Below are positions 12,868-25,648 of a stretch of DNA of 64,000 bases, piece after piece. The translations under genes and the position numbers were made by a program. Numbering within the stretch: the stretch's first letter is position 1; each line of letters opens with the position of its first letter. The stretch comes from Todiramphus chloris collaris (taxonomy: Eukaryota; Chordata; Aves; Coraciiformes; Alcedinidae). Under the pieces are notes generated by a model. It was not told the DNA's origin. It worked only from the letters and a program-made list of their open reading frames with translations, and made no database searches. The stretch spans positions 1,094,215 through 1,158,214 of the forward strand of contig JANVCC010000261.1 in assembly GCA_025345505.1 (NCBI GenBank). The letters run 5' to 3'.

Positions 12868-15800
12868 CTTCATTTCAGTCTTGTTAAGGCTGGCAGAGAA
12901 AGTGCCCTTTCAATTCTTTAGGACCACGTAGTAGAGTTTGTCTTTTGCTCCTACCTTGCAAACTGATGCAGAAACAAATTGCCAAAGCCCGGTGACGAGG
13001 ACGGGCTCTGGTCCTGGGAGCTGGGGGGTTTCTGGTGCTGGGGCAGCAGCTGACTAAACAGCTCCAGACCCTGGCTACAGACAGGGCAGGGGACTCCACT
13101 GGTCCACCTTGACGGGCAGAAGGACTAACTTGTTCTTCCTGGAATTACTGACAGTGGCACACCAAAGCCAAACCTCAGGCTCCCCTTGCACAACTTGCCA
13201 GCAATTCATTTACACTGTTCTCACTCTACATCCCATCACCTGGGGGCAAGGATGGAGGAGGGTGGCAGGTCTATACCAGGACATGGGGAGGGCAGTTCTA
13301 CCAGCTGCCAGACCACGTAAGTAAGCCAGGGGAATTCAGAAAGGAGTGTGAAACAGTTGACCTACCAAAAATGAATCCTCTAATACACATAATGAAGACA
13401 GAATTTGCATTAGAAATCCATACAGCTGTTTGGAAAGGGGAATGTTGCCCTCAGGGACAAATCCACTCCCTAACACCCAGCCTTAGTGTCTCCCTCATGC
13501 CTGGCCAAGATCATCCCTCTCATGAGGAAGAATCCTCTCCCTGAGGCGCCTAAGCAACAGTGGAGCAATTCTGAGGAGGCTGCTTTATTAAATTAAATGT
13601 CCTCGTGGGAGGATGCAATTCAGGGTTTTTTTTTCCTTTTTTTTCCTTTTTTTTTTTCCAAATGAAGCTCCCTTCTCAGAGAATAGGAAGGTCTGCTGCT
13701 TTTGTGTGTCAGAGTTCAAACTGACTTTTGCCTCTCTTCTTTTTTTGAAGTCAAACAAGCACAAAAAGTTACAGATTTCCAAAATCAGATTGTCTCTTCT
13801 TCAGATCTGATTACCCACTCCAAGTTCATCATTAGGATAGTGCAGTATGGATCCATGTTTTAAGCAGGACTCCCCAGTGAAAACAATGAGGAGTGTCCTG
13901 CCTAAGTTAACAGCACAACATGTCTCATGAAAATAAATAAAAGATAAATCAAGCCAAGTCAGTTCCAGCTAGGACAAATGTGGGAGTTTTGCCTTGAAGT
14001 AAAAACATAGAAATTTGGTCTTGTTCTGCTCTAAAAGAAATTAATTTAAGAAATATATCCTAAACAATCAAGGCATGCAAAGATTTTGAACATAAGTAAC
14101 CAGGACTACATCTCTAAAATGCAGATGTGGATTCTTCACAAGTTTAATATCAGGTTTTCTATACAAAATATTCAACTAAAATTCTCAAATCCAATATTCT
14201 TCTTTACTTTTTATAGTCATCATTCTTTTTACTCTTGTAAGCCCCTTAACAACACACTCCTTTTGCTTGTACTATTCTTTGTATGCTGATGATAGGACCA
14301 TATATACAAAACATCTTTGTAGAAGCCCCTTAGAAGGTTGATATTTTTGTAGGGTAAGTAAGTGCTTTACTTAGTGGATCTACTAATTACTTAAATATTG
14401 TTCTGTTTACTGGCCAGCTGCAAATGTACAGCTGTGGTCTGAAAAATTCCTCTAAAACAGTAACACGGGACTTGGTGTTTATGATCATCACCTAGTGACT
14501 TAATAACAAATATTCTTAAGTTTTCTTTAAAAACTGTTTTTCTAACCTCATGCCATACAAATTCAGTATAGGATATAAAAGCCAAGTTATATTATCCCAG
14601 TATTTTACTGGTGACACCATAAACAAGCAAAAGTGGAAGGTCACATCATGATGCCCCTATGTGGCTTCAGTAATGGGGTTCTACACTATAGTCTGCAAGG
14701 GTATGTTCATCACCATGGTTACTTCTAGATTGAATTTCAAGCTTGGGTCCCAGCATACGCTTAAGCTCAAATTTGTTTTGTGTCCAAATAGCTTGAATAC
14801 CAGCACCCAAAATGCAGGAGCTTTGCACAATCAGAGATTTAGAGCCACAATATTCCTTAACCCAGATTCAAGCATATGCCAACCCATAGGCTACATTAAC
14901 TCTTGCCAAATTACCTGCTTTTATCACCATCCAGCAAAATTACATGGTCAATGCAATGCAGACAAGTTAGGAGCCTTCTAAAAAGGCTGGTGCCTGCAGC
15001 CAGACACTTTAGGATATGTAGGCTGCTGAACTGTGCTATACGGCCAAAAGTGCAGAGACACAGATGAGAAAATATATATAGTTTCAGGCAGTGCTCTGGC
15101 TTTTGTTCCACCATGTAAGAGATGCAGCAGAACTGCCTGATTCTTCTTAAAGGAAATGCAATCTTAGGTTACACAGAGCAAAACTTGTCAGAAAACCAAC
15201 ATGTAAATGTTCCTGATTGTGGCACCGGGAACAGATTTGTTAACTAAGTTCCATTTTTACCCAATGACTAATTCCACCTCTGCAAGACAGTCCCCATTCT
15301 AAAATCATCCTTCTCATGAGACAGAAAAGATAGTCAGGATATCAGAAGGGCTTTCCAGCCTGCTTTTGTTCATTACTTCTTTGCAGCTCCTGAAGATGCT
15401 GAGCAAAATGGCAACAGTTGTTCTGAGAAGGGAGAGTGCGTTGGCAACAGGCGGCGTGCGCTCCTCTCCCTGCCAATCAGTACTCACTCTCTGTGTTGTA
15501 CCATCTTGCAGTTATATTGTTCAGACATTTTACTGGCATCTAATTATCTTCAAGGCTTTCTGCATAGAGCAACCTCTTATACAGGAATTTGGTGATCCAC
15601 CCAGTTGGGAGAGGTGTACGAGTACAACTGGCACTGCAGTACAGATTGGAAAAAGGAAGGGAAAGGGTAGAGATCAGACCTCACCTACCCACACTGTACT
15701 CCTACTCTTATTTGCATAGGTAAGATCATCAATGTAGACTGGGCTTTAAATGACTTGCTAAGAAGAAAATTAACACCAGAGAAGTAAACAGGGTTACCAA

Positions 15801-17844
15801 GTTCTTGATTCTCCAGCACTGCTGAGACCCACAACCTCATTCTCATGCCCTCCTCCAAGCATAAAAGGCACCTGAACTTTCCTTGGTATGCAGAAATGCT
15901 CATCTGTATGAGGCTCCAGTGACTTGCCTCGCTGGCCTTTTAGAGCATAAACACATCTTCTTAAAAGAAGAAAAAGGTCAGATTTGTTAAAGACTTCACA
16001 ACTCTACTCATGACTACCGGGCTGTTGCAATGTAATGACTCCAGGAGATAGGTCTACAGTCCTAGTGTTAAGGAATGCAATTTGAGCCTGTGCCGGCACA
16101 GACATGTCACTGATGCTACTAAAACAAAACTTGAGCTAAAATTTGTTTCAAGTCTTTACTTGCTTGCAATGGAAAGTTTGCTGGCAGCTGTTGTCATCAT
16201 TAGCCTTGTGGCGATGTTTTTTTTCTGAAGTGTCTTGTGTCTTATTGAAGCTTAACGCTTGTTAAGTTGGGAGGGGACTTTGGGTGATCTGCCAACAGCA
16301 GACAACAAAGTGTTCTTTTCTCCTGTTGTAACAGAGTCATAAGTTTTGGTTTATGGATAATGGCAGCCACATACAGTAAATTAAAATGCACACACAAAAA
16401 AAAAGAGGAAAATATGAGGGCTTTTCTCTAAGTAGTCCATTTAGCCCATTACAGGCTCCCCTAGGGTTTTAAAGGCAATTGTATAAACACCGTAATTTTT
16501 CACCATTAACTATTTTATTTTCCTAGTAGGCTGAGTGGGCATTTTTATAGCAACATCCCTCTCCAGGGACTCCAGCTTTATAAGCTTCAAGCTGGATTCC
16601 TAACACCCCTCTTTGCCGTGGCTCCCCAGAGCAGAAGGCAAAGCTGTGATCTGGAGACCACCCCCCTCTCCCTGCCCAGCTCTCTGGGAAGGTGCTGAAA
16701 TTCATCACCTGCTTGTACAATGTCCTCTGGTTTTGCCTGCTCACTGTGGATTGCTGGGATATATGGTGGCCTAGCTATTAAATGTGGGACATACATCATC
16801 TTATAACACACCCTATAAACGGACAGAGAACTGTATTTTAAAGTGTGCCAGGAAGCCCAAGAAAGAACCACTGAAGCAAATTGTACAGCCCAAAGCAGGC
16901 TCGAGTACATTGGTCCCATGCAGTGAATTCTGCACATGTGGCTGAAGGAGCTGTCAGGGCCATAAGACCCATCGTAGGACATCTGATAATCCATTGGCAT
17001 AAAATACCAGAACCACTTAAGTCCACCAGCTTTGGTACAGAGGCCCTCTAACGAGTGGTGCAAGCAGATTGAGAGCTACTGTACCACCCTACAGAGTCAC
17101 ACATCAGCTTAAGTTTAGGTTCATCATTATACGACAGGTCCAGTGAAAACTAATCAGATTAAGCTAATTTGAAGCAACCAGGCACCTTCAGCAGAAAGAA
17201 AAAGACTAGAAGTCCAAGCAGGGAGTAGCATTTTTTGCCCTTTGATTGCGGTTTTCCTTGTTTGCTCAAGTTGCCAGAGCCTTTGAAGTTACATGGAGCA
17301 AGCATGGCTGGCAACTGGCATTGTTTTAGCAGCAGGAGGAAATTAAACTGTGAGGTTTGTGTAATGTAACACGGAGCTCTGTGTGTAGGTCCTGGGGTGC
17401 AGATGTGGGTTAAATGCGGGGTTTGGTTTGCGACTCTGACTCCTCAGGCGACCTTGGGCCTGTCACTTCATCTCGGGCCTGCCACTTTGTCTCTCTCCAT
17501 CTTTTCTCATCCTCCATCTAACAGCCACGCCGACATACACTGTGCCTTACCCTTTGCTGCCTCATCTCCTGGAATGTGACCTCCCGAGGCAGTGGGTGGC
17601 TGGCAGCTCCGTGCATGTGCCCGGCCCAGCGCGTCCTGCCTCTGGGAATGGCAGGAAGGTGAGCGACCGCGCAGCGAGGCCCGCTGCCTCCGCCTCAGCC
17701 GGGGAGAACGACAGCAGGCAGCAGCCACTTTGGGCATGTTTACCAGTTGAAAGGAGATCATTGCCATACGTAACTTAAACTTCATGGAAAGTGGAGTTAA
17801 TTAGCTGTCTTGGCACTTGGCCTGGCTTCTACTGCTAGCATGGC

Positions 17845-18196
17845 TCTGGGGAGACCTTATTGTGGCCTTCCAGTGTCTGAAGGGGCTACAAGAAAGCTGG
17901 GGAGGGACTTTTTAGGCTGTGGGGCAGTGATAGGACTGGAGGGAATGGATTAAAAATAGAGAGAGGTCGATTCAGGTTGGACATTAGGAAGAATTTCTTC
18001 CCCAGGAGGGTGGTGAGACACTGGCACAGGTTGCCCAGAGAGGGGGTGGAAGCCCCATCCTTGGAAGCGTTTAAGCCCAGGCTGGCTGGGGCTGTGAGCA
18101 ACCTGCTCTAGTGGGAGGTGTCCCTGCCCATGGCAGGGGGGTTGGAACTGGATGAGCTTTAAGGTCCCTTCCAACTCTGACAATTCTGATTCTATG
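17845..18196 (+). mobile_element. CR1 LINE, 5'-truncated copy
   Basis: About 350 bp of plus-oriented CR1: GGGGAGACCTTATTGTGGCC, then GATTCAGGTTGGACATTAGG, the GGGGTGGAAGCCCCATCC block and an end in CAATTCTGATTCTATG. Confidence 0.95.
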
Positions 18197-20076
18197 TATT
18201 GTAAAACATCTAAACATCATGGAAGTGTTGTTCTCTTTGTCAAGCTGTGTAAGACATTGGGGAAAGTATAACAGAATAGGAAGCCAACATCGTCTCTCAC
18301 ACATGCTCTGCTTTAAACAGTCAGCTCCTCTGGTAGGGATCTGAGGTGACAGCATTCCTGCTATTAGCTGTCTGCCAGTTACAGGGGCATGAGAAGCACA
18401 GAAATTAAACTCCACTTGCTGTGCATCTGTCTCTCCTGAGCAGCCAGAACAAGCAACTCCCTCAATTTAGCCCTGGAATCTCAGACCCAGCCAGAAGCCA
18501 GCTCAGCCTCCCTGAGGTCACTCACCTGGGAGCCTTTTGCCAGGTTCTCTGCACTTGCATCTTTTCCTAGCTTTCCTTCACAGTGCTTGTATGCCTTTTG
18601 ATCTTTCTGCATGATAATGTCATATAACCTGATAAAAAAAAACAGGAAAAAACCAGAAATGACATTTTAGCATTTCTAACAGCTATCTCATTGGAATTTC
18701 TCTGGTAAGCCTGTAGTCTGACCTCACAGAGGTAAACTCCTTATGCTACAATAGTCCTTTCTCCTGTTCTGACCCAAACACCTACATAAAAATGCGCAAT
18801 TTTATATCTTTTTTTTTTTTAATCCTAGCATTGGGATTTTTTTGAGAAGTATTTCACACATCCCATCACACACACATTGAGAGGACTAGCCTCCCTGATG
18901 GGAGTGCAGAGCTCCCAGCTAAGCTGAGTGATCTATCAAAATAAAGGTAAGGTAATGGCTGCTCAAAATTAGGCAACTGTCATGTTCTCAGGGGCAAAAC
19001 ATTATAAGAAAGACCAGCCTAAATGGCTGTCCCAAGACAGATATTATGTCCTTTTGCTTTTGAAGTGTCTCGAAAGCTCAGGTTGCTTTCCTCTGGTGCT
19101 AGAGCTCTGTACACAGCGGTAGCATATGGATTTCAAATATCAGTCACCGCTGAAAGACAATGAACAAAGGGCCATGCAAAAGGGAGGAAAGAACTTAGAG
19201 CCAAATTCTCTCAGGTCACATGCCAGGTGAGATGACACTAGTTCAGGCTGTTCACTTGTCCAAACGAGGCCCTACTGCCATCTGCCCACATATTTCCATC
19301 TTTCCGGTGTTGTTATCACAGCAAGTCCTTCATTCTTTTGACAAAAATACACCTGAACTATTGTATGTCTATTGATTTGTGGTTGATTTGCTGCCTGTGT
19401 AACTCAGAGCATCATTAATCTGATACAGAGTGCACTGCTTGAAAGGCTTTGACTAAGTACAATATCAAGTGTCACCCTGAGCTTTAGGGTACAAAAAGTA
19501 CAGATAGCACAAACAAAAGGGCCAGATTCACCCTGGTTTAACTCTTCCAACCTTCTTAACAATAGCCATAAGGTGATTATTCTGGAGTTGAATCAGAGGA
19601 AAACCTGAACAAGAACAGAAACAGGAAAAAGTTGCTTGGATAAAGATGTTTTCCTCATTTCTTAAGCATGCGGCTTGATTGCTACTGCTGAAAACACTGA
19701 TGATTGGAAACATTAACTATTGTTTTTCAGATGTTGGAATGATCTGGTTTCTCTGAAGACTGCAATACGCTTAGCAAAGGTGCTAGTCACTTCTCACACT
19801 TGAAATAAGGTTAATTTCTCTTTAGAAAATCAATATGCAGGTGGCTTCTGACCAGTACTGGTGAACTGCTTCTTAAAACAGTTGGGTAACGTATGCATAT
19901 GAATGCCCCTGAGTGTGAGCGTATTTAGATGAAGCCGGCAGGAAAGAAGAAAACTTACAAACTCAAATCCAAATTGTCTGTGTTCTTGCCCAAATTCCTT
20001 CCCCCTTCTTGATTCATACTTCAGTTGCCATCTCTGCTGGTCCCATGCCCTCCTTCCTAATCACACCCTGAATAGA
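18197..20076. other. Intergenic DNA, no gene seen
   Basis: AT-rich sequence without a supported exon, RNA gene or recognised repeat. A CA-rich stretch near 18,855-18,875 is too short to list. Confidence 0.55.
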
Positions 20077-20870
20077 ACCACAGAATAGTTTCAGCTGGAA
20101 GAGACCTTCAAGATCATCAAGTCCAACCTTACTTTCAGCCCTAACAAAAACCACTAAACCCTGTCCCTAAGCACAACATCTGCCCAGCTCTTAAACCCCT
20201 CCTTGGATGGGGACTCCACCAGCTCCCTGGGCAGCCCATTCCAGTGCCTGACAACCCTTTCTGGAAAGAAATGTTTCCTGATGTCCAGCCTGAACCTCCC
20301 CTGGGTCAACCTCAGGCCATTGCCTCTTGTTCTGTCCCTTGTCCCCAGGGAGCAAAGCCCAACTCCCCCCTCGCTACACCTTCCCTTCAGGGAGCTGTAG
20401 GGGGCAAGAAGGTCTCCCCTCAGCCTTCTTTTCTCAAGGCTAAACAGCCCAGATCCCTCAGCCTCTCCTCATCAGACACATGCTCCAAACCCTTTACCAG
20501 CTTTGTAGCCACCTCTGTACCCTCTGCAGCACCTCAACGTCCTTCTTGTAGAGAGGGACCCAAAACTGGACACAGTATTTGAGGTGCAGCCTCACCAAAG
20601 TCGAGTCCTGCTCCTGCTGGCCCCACTATTCCTGACCCAGGCCAGGATGCCATTGGCCTTCTTGGCCCCCTGGGCACACTGCTGGCTCATGTTCAGGTGG
20701 CTGTCAGTCAACACCCCCAGGTCCTTCTCTGCCCGCCCGCTCTCCAGCCACTCCTCCCCAAACCCAGAGGCTGCTGGGGGTTGGTGTGGCCCAAGGGCAG
20801 GACCCAGCATTTGGCCTCAGTGAAACTCATGGAATTGGCCTTGGCCCAGTGATCCAGCCTGAATACTGTC
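20077..20870 (-). mobile_element. CR1 LINE, about 0.8 kb copy
   Basis: Minus-oriented CR1 with its 3' end at the left (CACAGAATAGTTTCAGCTGG) and ORF2-tail sequence to about 20,870. On the minus strand the degraded ORF2 C-terminal part is still readable in fragments. With the next element it forms a head-to-head pair of CR1s, 3' ends pointing outwards. Confidence 0.93.
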
Positions 20871-21072
20871 ACTGGTGGCAGCAGCTGCCTTCTCCCAGCC
20901 CTGACCTCAGCCACACTTGCCAACAGCTACAGCACACGGTGCTGCTGTACAGCCTGCAGCTCAGCAGCCAAGGGATCTGGAGTGTGCTCTGTGATCCCCT
21001 GTGGGATTTTCAGCACTGCCTAGGCTCCCTCTCTTCCTACAACACATACATATGAATCAAGGAGAAGATGCG

Positions 21073-21607
21073 GACTATATACGCACCTGGAATACTGTGT
21101 CCAGCTTGGGGTTCCCCAGTTCGAGGGAGACAAGAATCTACTGGAGAGAGTCCAACTGAGGCTATGAGGATGATGAAGGGACTTGAGCATCTCCCCTATG
21201 GAGAAACACTGAGACAACTGGGGCTGCTCAGTCTTGAGAGGAGAAGGCTGAGAGGGGATCTTATAAATGTCTACAAATATCTGAGGGCTGGGTGTCAAAT
21301 GAAAGAAGCCAATCTCTTTTCTGAAGTGCCCAGTAATAGCACAAGGAATAACGGGTATAAACTTGAGCATAGAAGGTGCCACCTCAACATGAGGAGAAAC
21401 TTCTTCCCTGTGAGAGTGCCAGAGCCTGGCCCAGGCTGCCCAGAGAGGCTGTGGAGTCTCCTTCTCTGGAGCCTTTCCAACCCCCCTGGCTCTGTTCCTG
21501 TGTGGGCTGCCCTGGGTGACCCTGCTGGGGCAGGGGGGTTGGACTCAATGGCCTCCAGAGGTCCCTTCCAACCCCTACCATTCTATGTTTCTACGATTCT
21601 ATGATTT
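21073..21607 (+). mobile_element. CR1 LINE, about 0.5 kb copy
   Basis: Plus-oriented CR1 beginning near CACCTGGAATACTGTGTCCA and ending CTACGATTCTATGATTT. A nearly continuous ORF2-tail frame spans most of it, which suggests a younger copy than its neighbours. Confidence 0.95.
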
Positions 21608-23772
21608 CATTTGGCCAGATGAAAAAAAGGATGCCAAGCCTGCAAGCAAAGGTATAATATGGCTGTCATAAGCCCTGAGCAAATGAAACATAGCACCCTG
21701 TCCAGCTTTCCTGTCCTTGGTCATTCCTGATATCCCTCACCCCTAGGGGCTCAGTCTAACTTTTATGTCATGCCTATGGAAACAGAAACTCCCACAGTTT
21801 TACTGAAGCTAAATATTATTTGAATTCTCAGTAATTCTGATGTCCCTTAAAAGAAACCTAGACACTTCCAAAAAGGAGAGAGAGGAAACCAAAGTAACTG
21901 TTTTCAGTTTTTAGACCAATTCCAGTTGAAATGAAGCCCACTGCATCACGAAATCCACTGAGATCAGAATGTCTTGTCTTGGTGCTGTTCCTCTTGCCTA
22001 GTATTGTAAATGGCATGACCAAGGCAAAAAAGAAAAGTTATTTTCTGAAGGAAACCCACCTGGTATTGCTGGTGACCCAGGTAGAGTATCTATAACAAAA
22101 AACCCAACTTATTTCTGCCACCGAATTATTTTTTCTCACTGACATTAAGAAAACAACCTGGAGATTAGCCACTGATAAATGGTTTATATTTCCTCAAGGG
22201 TAAGTTTCCCTTTTTATGCTGCAATTCAGACAATCGAGCCTATGTCAGATTGTCAGTAACGCGTGACAACAGTTTCCTGTAACAAACAGACCATGTTCCA
22301 GTACGCACATTCCACTCGCACTAATCCTTGTACTGCTTTGTTTAAAATATAAGAGGCAGACATGATTGGTCAAACAAAAAAGATACCATCTGAGCAGTAA
22401 GTATATAAGTGTGCTGAATTCTTAGAAACCACATTGCTGACACTGGGCTGTCCCAGGGCTACTCAGCATGTAAGAAAGACTGCATCTTGGCATCCTAAAA
22501 AAGAGGATAAAGTAGTACACATGTGCTGACAAAACTCAAGAGGTGAGAGTTTAACCCCTGCTGCTGTGGTGAAGAAAGTGGAAATAGTGATTGTTGATGT
22601 AAGAAGATATAAATCCTCCCTCCCCTCTTCTCTAACCCTGAAATAGCCACCATCCATCTATTTCCTTGGCCTTTTACTGGGGTGCAGCAACGTACCTGGC
22701 TGCACAGGAGAAGTGGTAATCGTCTGTGTGAACAACAAGCACTCCCAGTCCCTTCCAGCACCAACATTTAGGCAGCAAGATCCTTGCCAGACCAGTCTGT
22801 AAAACAGGGGAATCTATTTCATAGCTTGGTTCTGTGTGCCCTCACAGAATATACACAGACAGTTCTTTGAAGACTCCTAATCCACAAAACCTAAAGAGCA
22901 ACAAATCAATGAAAGGAGAGAACACAACAGGACAAATTCTTCCCTCACCTACACTGAGATCATCCACTTCAGGCTGCAAAATAATTTTATGCACTTCATT
23001 GGTGACAAATTTTGTACCTTAATATATAAAGAGGAAGTCTGCCTAAATTATAGCAAAGCCTAAATCAATACCTCAGATGTGGTTTAACACTTTATGCTTT
23101 TATTTCGGTGCCTTTTAAAGCATAACTCAAATATGAGTCCCTGATGTTTGTTCTTAGAACTAATCATATTATTGTATTTGCTTGAAAAAGGGCCAGGAGC
23201 CAACTACAGACAGGAGTGTCAGAAAGAAATATATGACCTGAGGTACATATGCACTGTTCACTACTCTGTATCTACTTTAAACTGCCTGGGGTGGGGGAAG
23301 GTGTTCTCTCAAATTTGTATTTATCTCAAACTTTTTCAATCACTGAATTCTAAAGGGTTTTTTTTTCCAGACAGCATTCTTTGCTCTCTTTCAGGTTCCT
23401 GTTTGCTGCCATGTTACAGAGCATACTATCTGGTCCTGACCGTGTATGAGTCAGCCCAGTTATAAGAAGGTAGGTAAAGAGCCTGTGTTTGGGCCAGGAA
23501 AGGAGAGTAATGATTACCCAGCTAGTTTTGGCTACAAAAAGATTGTCAGGGTTTGGGTTTTTTCCTTTATAAATGCCATTTTGTTAACTGTAGCGCGTTC
23601 ACCAGAGTTACTTTTCTAAGAGTCGTGCCAAAGAAAGAATGGCTTCACCAGCATATGCTCATTTTGTATTTCTAGATGCTTACATATGAAGAGAACCTAT
23701 TGCTGATTTGCAAACAGAAACACTCAAGGCCCCCATGCTGTACAGGTAGATTTTCTGGTTTTTCACAATATA

Positions 23773-23832
23773 CTGCCACAAACTAAAGAATCAACATCCC
23801 ATGTCATTGGATTTTCTTCTTGTCTATCGTCC
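23773..23832 (+). repeat. 60-bp inverted repeat, left arm
   Basis: Pairs with 25,589-25,648 in opposite orientation. By hand alignment 56 of 60 bases match, with no indel; the core AAAGAATCAACATCCCATGT is perfectly complementary between arms. Confidence 0.92.
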
Positions 23833-25588
23833 ATTTTTACTACTCTAGATCAAATTCCAATTATTTTTCCTTCAAAAAAAATCCATTAAAATATGATTTA
23901 TTTCCTAAAGAAGAAAATACTGAGATAAATTGCCCAAGGGATAGTAGGAAAGGCCCTCAGAAATACCTGAACTACACAGCACCCAATTCATTTACACTTT
24001 TTATCTGTACAAGCCCCAGTTGTAGAGGAGATGCTCCAGGTCAGGCTTGCTGACTTTTCTGCCCACTCTGAGCTAACTGCGGAAGAACAGGAATGAATCT
24101 CACGTGCAGGATGTGAGCAAGTTTCAATAGATTAATGCTGGTCTCAGCTATACATGGCAACCACTGCCAAGTGGACTAGGAAATGCCATCAGAGCTCACT
24201 AGTTAGTCCACCCAAAGTAGGACACACTTACTACAAGCGTTAGTTCAGAAGGGGCTAGGGCAAAGCAGCTAGAGCGCTGTAAATTCATGCCTTAGATTAC
24301 TTGTCTCCAGTCTTCCATCATCATATGTTGGGAAGTGAAATTTTAAACTGCACTGAGCAAATCCAAAAAGTTGTCTGATCACCAAAGTTCACATCCAAAC
24401 TAGGCTTCCTGGCTTGGCTTAGCTGATTAGGAATGGGGATCAGTGTTAAGTGGCTGCAGATTAATCTGGTCTGGCTTTAACTGAGTCATTTAAAAAGTCC
24501 TTCTACACTGAAACCCTGTAGTATCTGTTTTCTCAGACAGTATGACTCAGAATCCTGATGATCTATCAGCTGGATTCTGGTCCTGTGTCTGGTGGAGGCT
24601 CGGATAAAGGCGGCCTGAGCTATCAGTCCTGATACAACTGCCTTCTGTCAGGAGCGTATGGAAGCAGCAGAAAAATAATCTTTCCTTAAGGCAAATTCCT
24701 ACTTCTCTTGAAATTTTCAGAAGCTCATAAGTACTTACAGAAACAACAATACTTTCATTGTGTCTGTATTGTACTTTTTTTTTTTTTTGATCACTGGAGC
24801 ATTGAAAATACAGTGGTGTTATGCACAGCAAAGTAACCACAGCCCAGAAAGACATGTGACCGGCATCATGTAAGGAAGAATCACTTCGAAGTTGAAATAT
24901 TTCCTGTGCAGGTGAAGAGTTTATATTATACAGCTTTCCTGAGGGAGGAAAATAACACAAAAGACTTTGTTAAATCACAATGACCTTTTCTCTGTTTGTT
25001 TGTTGGGTTTTTTTTTAGTTGATCCCATCTCCTCAGTGATAAAGAAGTTGGGAATAAGGAAAATGTATGTTATAAAGTGTAGCTCCTCATTAAAACTGTC
25101 TGGTGTATTAGTAAAAGAGCAGATAAATCAGTCATTTTCTTGGATTTTCCAAGGTCTTTGACAAAGGACTGCAGAAGAGGATGTAAGTACAAGCAGAACT
25201 ACCATGAGGTGGAAAAGTACTTCTCATGTTTAAAAAAAATTATGTAGAAGACAAAATGGAGAAATAAAATACCTAGTTTCAGCATGGGAAAAGGTAACTG
25301 TGGAGGCCCTGATATCCCATGCTTCCTTGTCTCCACGTAGAAAGCCTGTTGCTTTATCCAGTGTCATCTGAAAAAGAAAACAAATAACAGAAAAGCATAT
25401 ATTATTCAGAGCCCCAACAATTCTAGTAATGCCACTTTTGGTTCCTGCTTTATAACTCTCTCAATTGCAAATACTCACTCTTCTGTAAAGAGTAATCACA
25501 AAAAAAAGAAAAGGTTAAGTATTCCTAAATGTCTGTAAGAGGATAAGCTACAAGGCTCCATGATAATAATTCAAACCTGGTCAAATAC

Positions 25589-25648
25589 GGACAACAGACA
25601 AGAAGAAAGTCCAATGACATGGGATGTTGATTCTTTAGTCTGTGGCAG
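25589..25648 (-). repeat. 60-bp inverted repeat, right arm
   Basis: Reverse complement of 23,773-23,832 with four substitutions. Weaker similarity seems to continue for about 30 bp on the side facing the centre, which would fit two inverted copies of a longer, decayed element. Confidence 0.92.

Larger units (their letters stand above)
11466..17844. other. Intergenic DNA, no gene seen
   Basis: Contains the CTCF-like motif cluster at 11.8 kb, the 69-bp minisatellite with a gap, and a 27-G tract (all listed separately). Elsewhere there is AT-rich sequence with T-rich tracts (for example 13,625-13,660) and no supported exon. A GC-richer pocket at about 17,390-17,730 gives short ORFs on both strands with no recognisable product. 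Confidence 0.55.

Noticed and set aside
17430..17520. MIR-like SINE core (GACCTTGGGCCTGTCACTTC)
   Set aside because: Only a short stretch resembles the MIR core; too little to call without a repeat search.
21068..21604. 178-codon plus-strand ORF
   Set aside because: It is the CR1 ORF2 C-terminal tail, a transposon remnant, not a host gene.
22280..22430. Possible promoter with ATTGGTC and TATATAAG boxes
   Set aside because: AT-rich DNA gives such boxes by chance and no transcript or exon follows.
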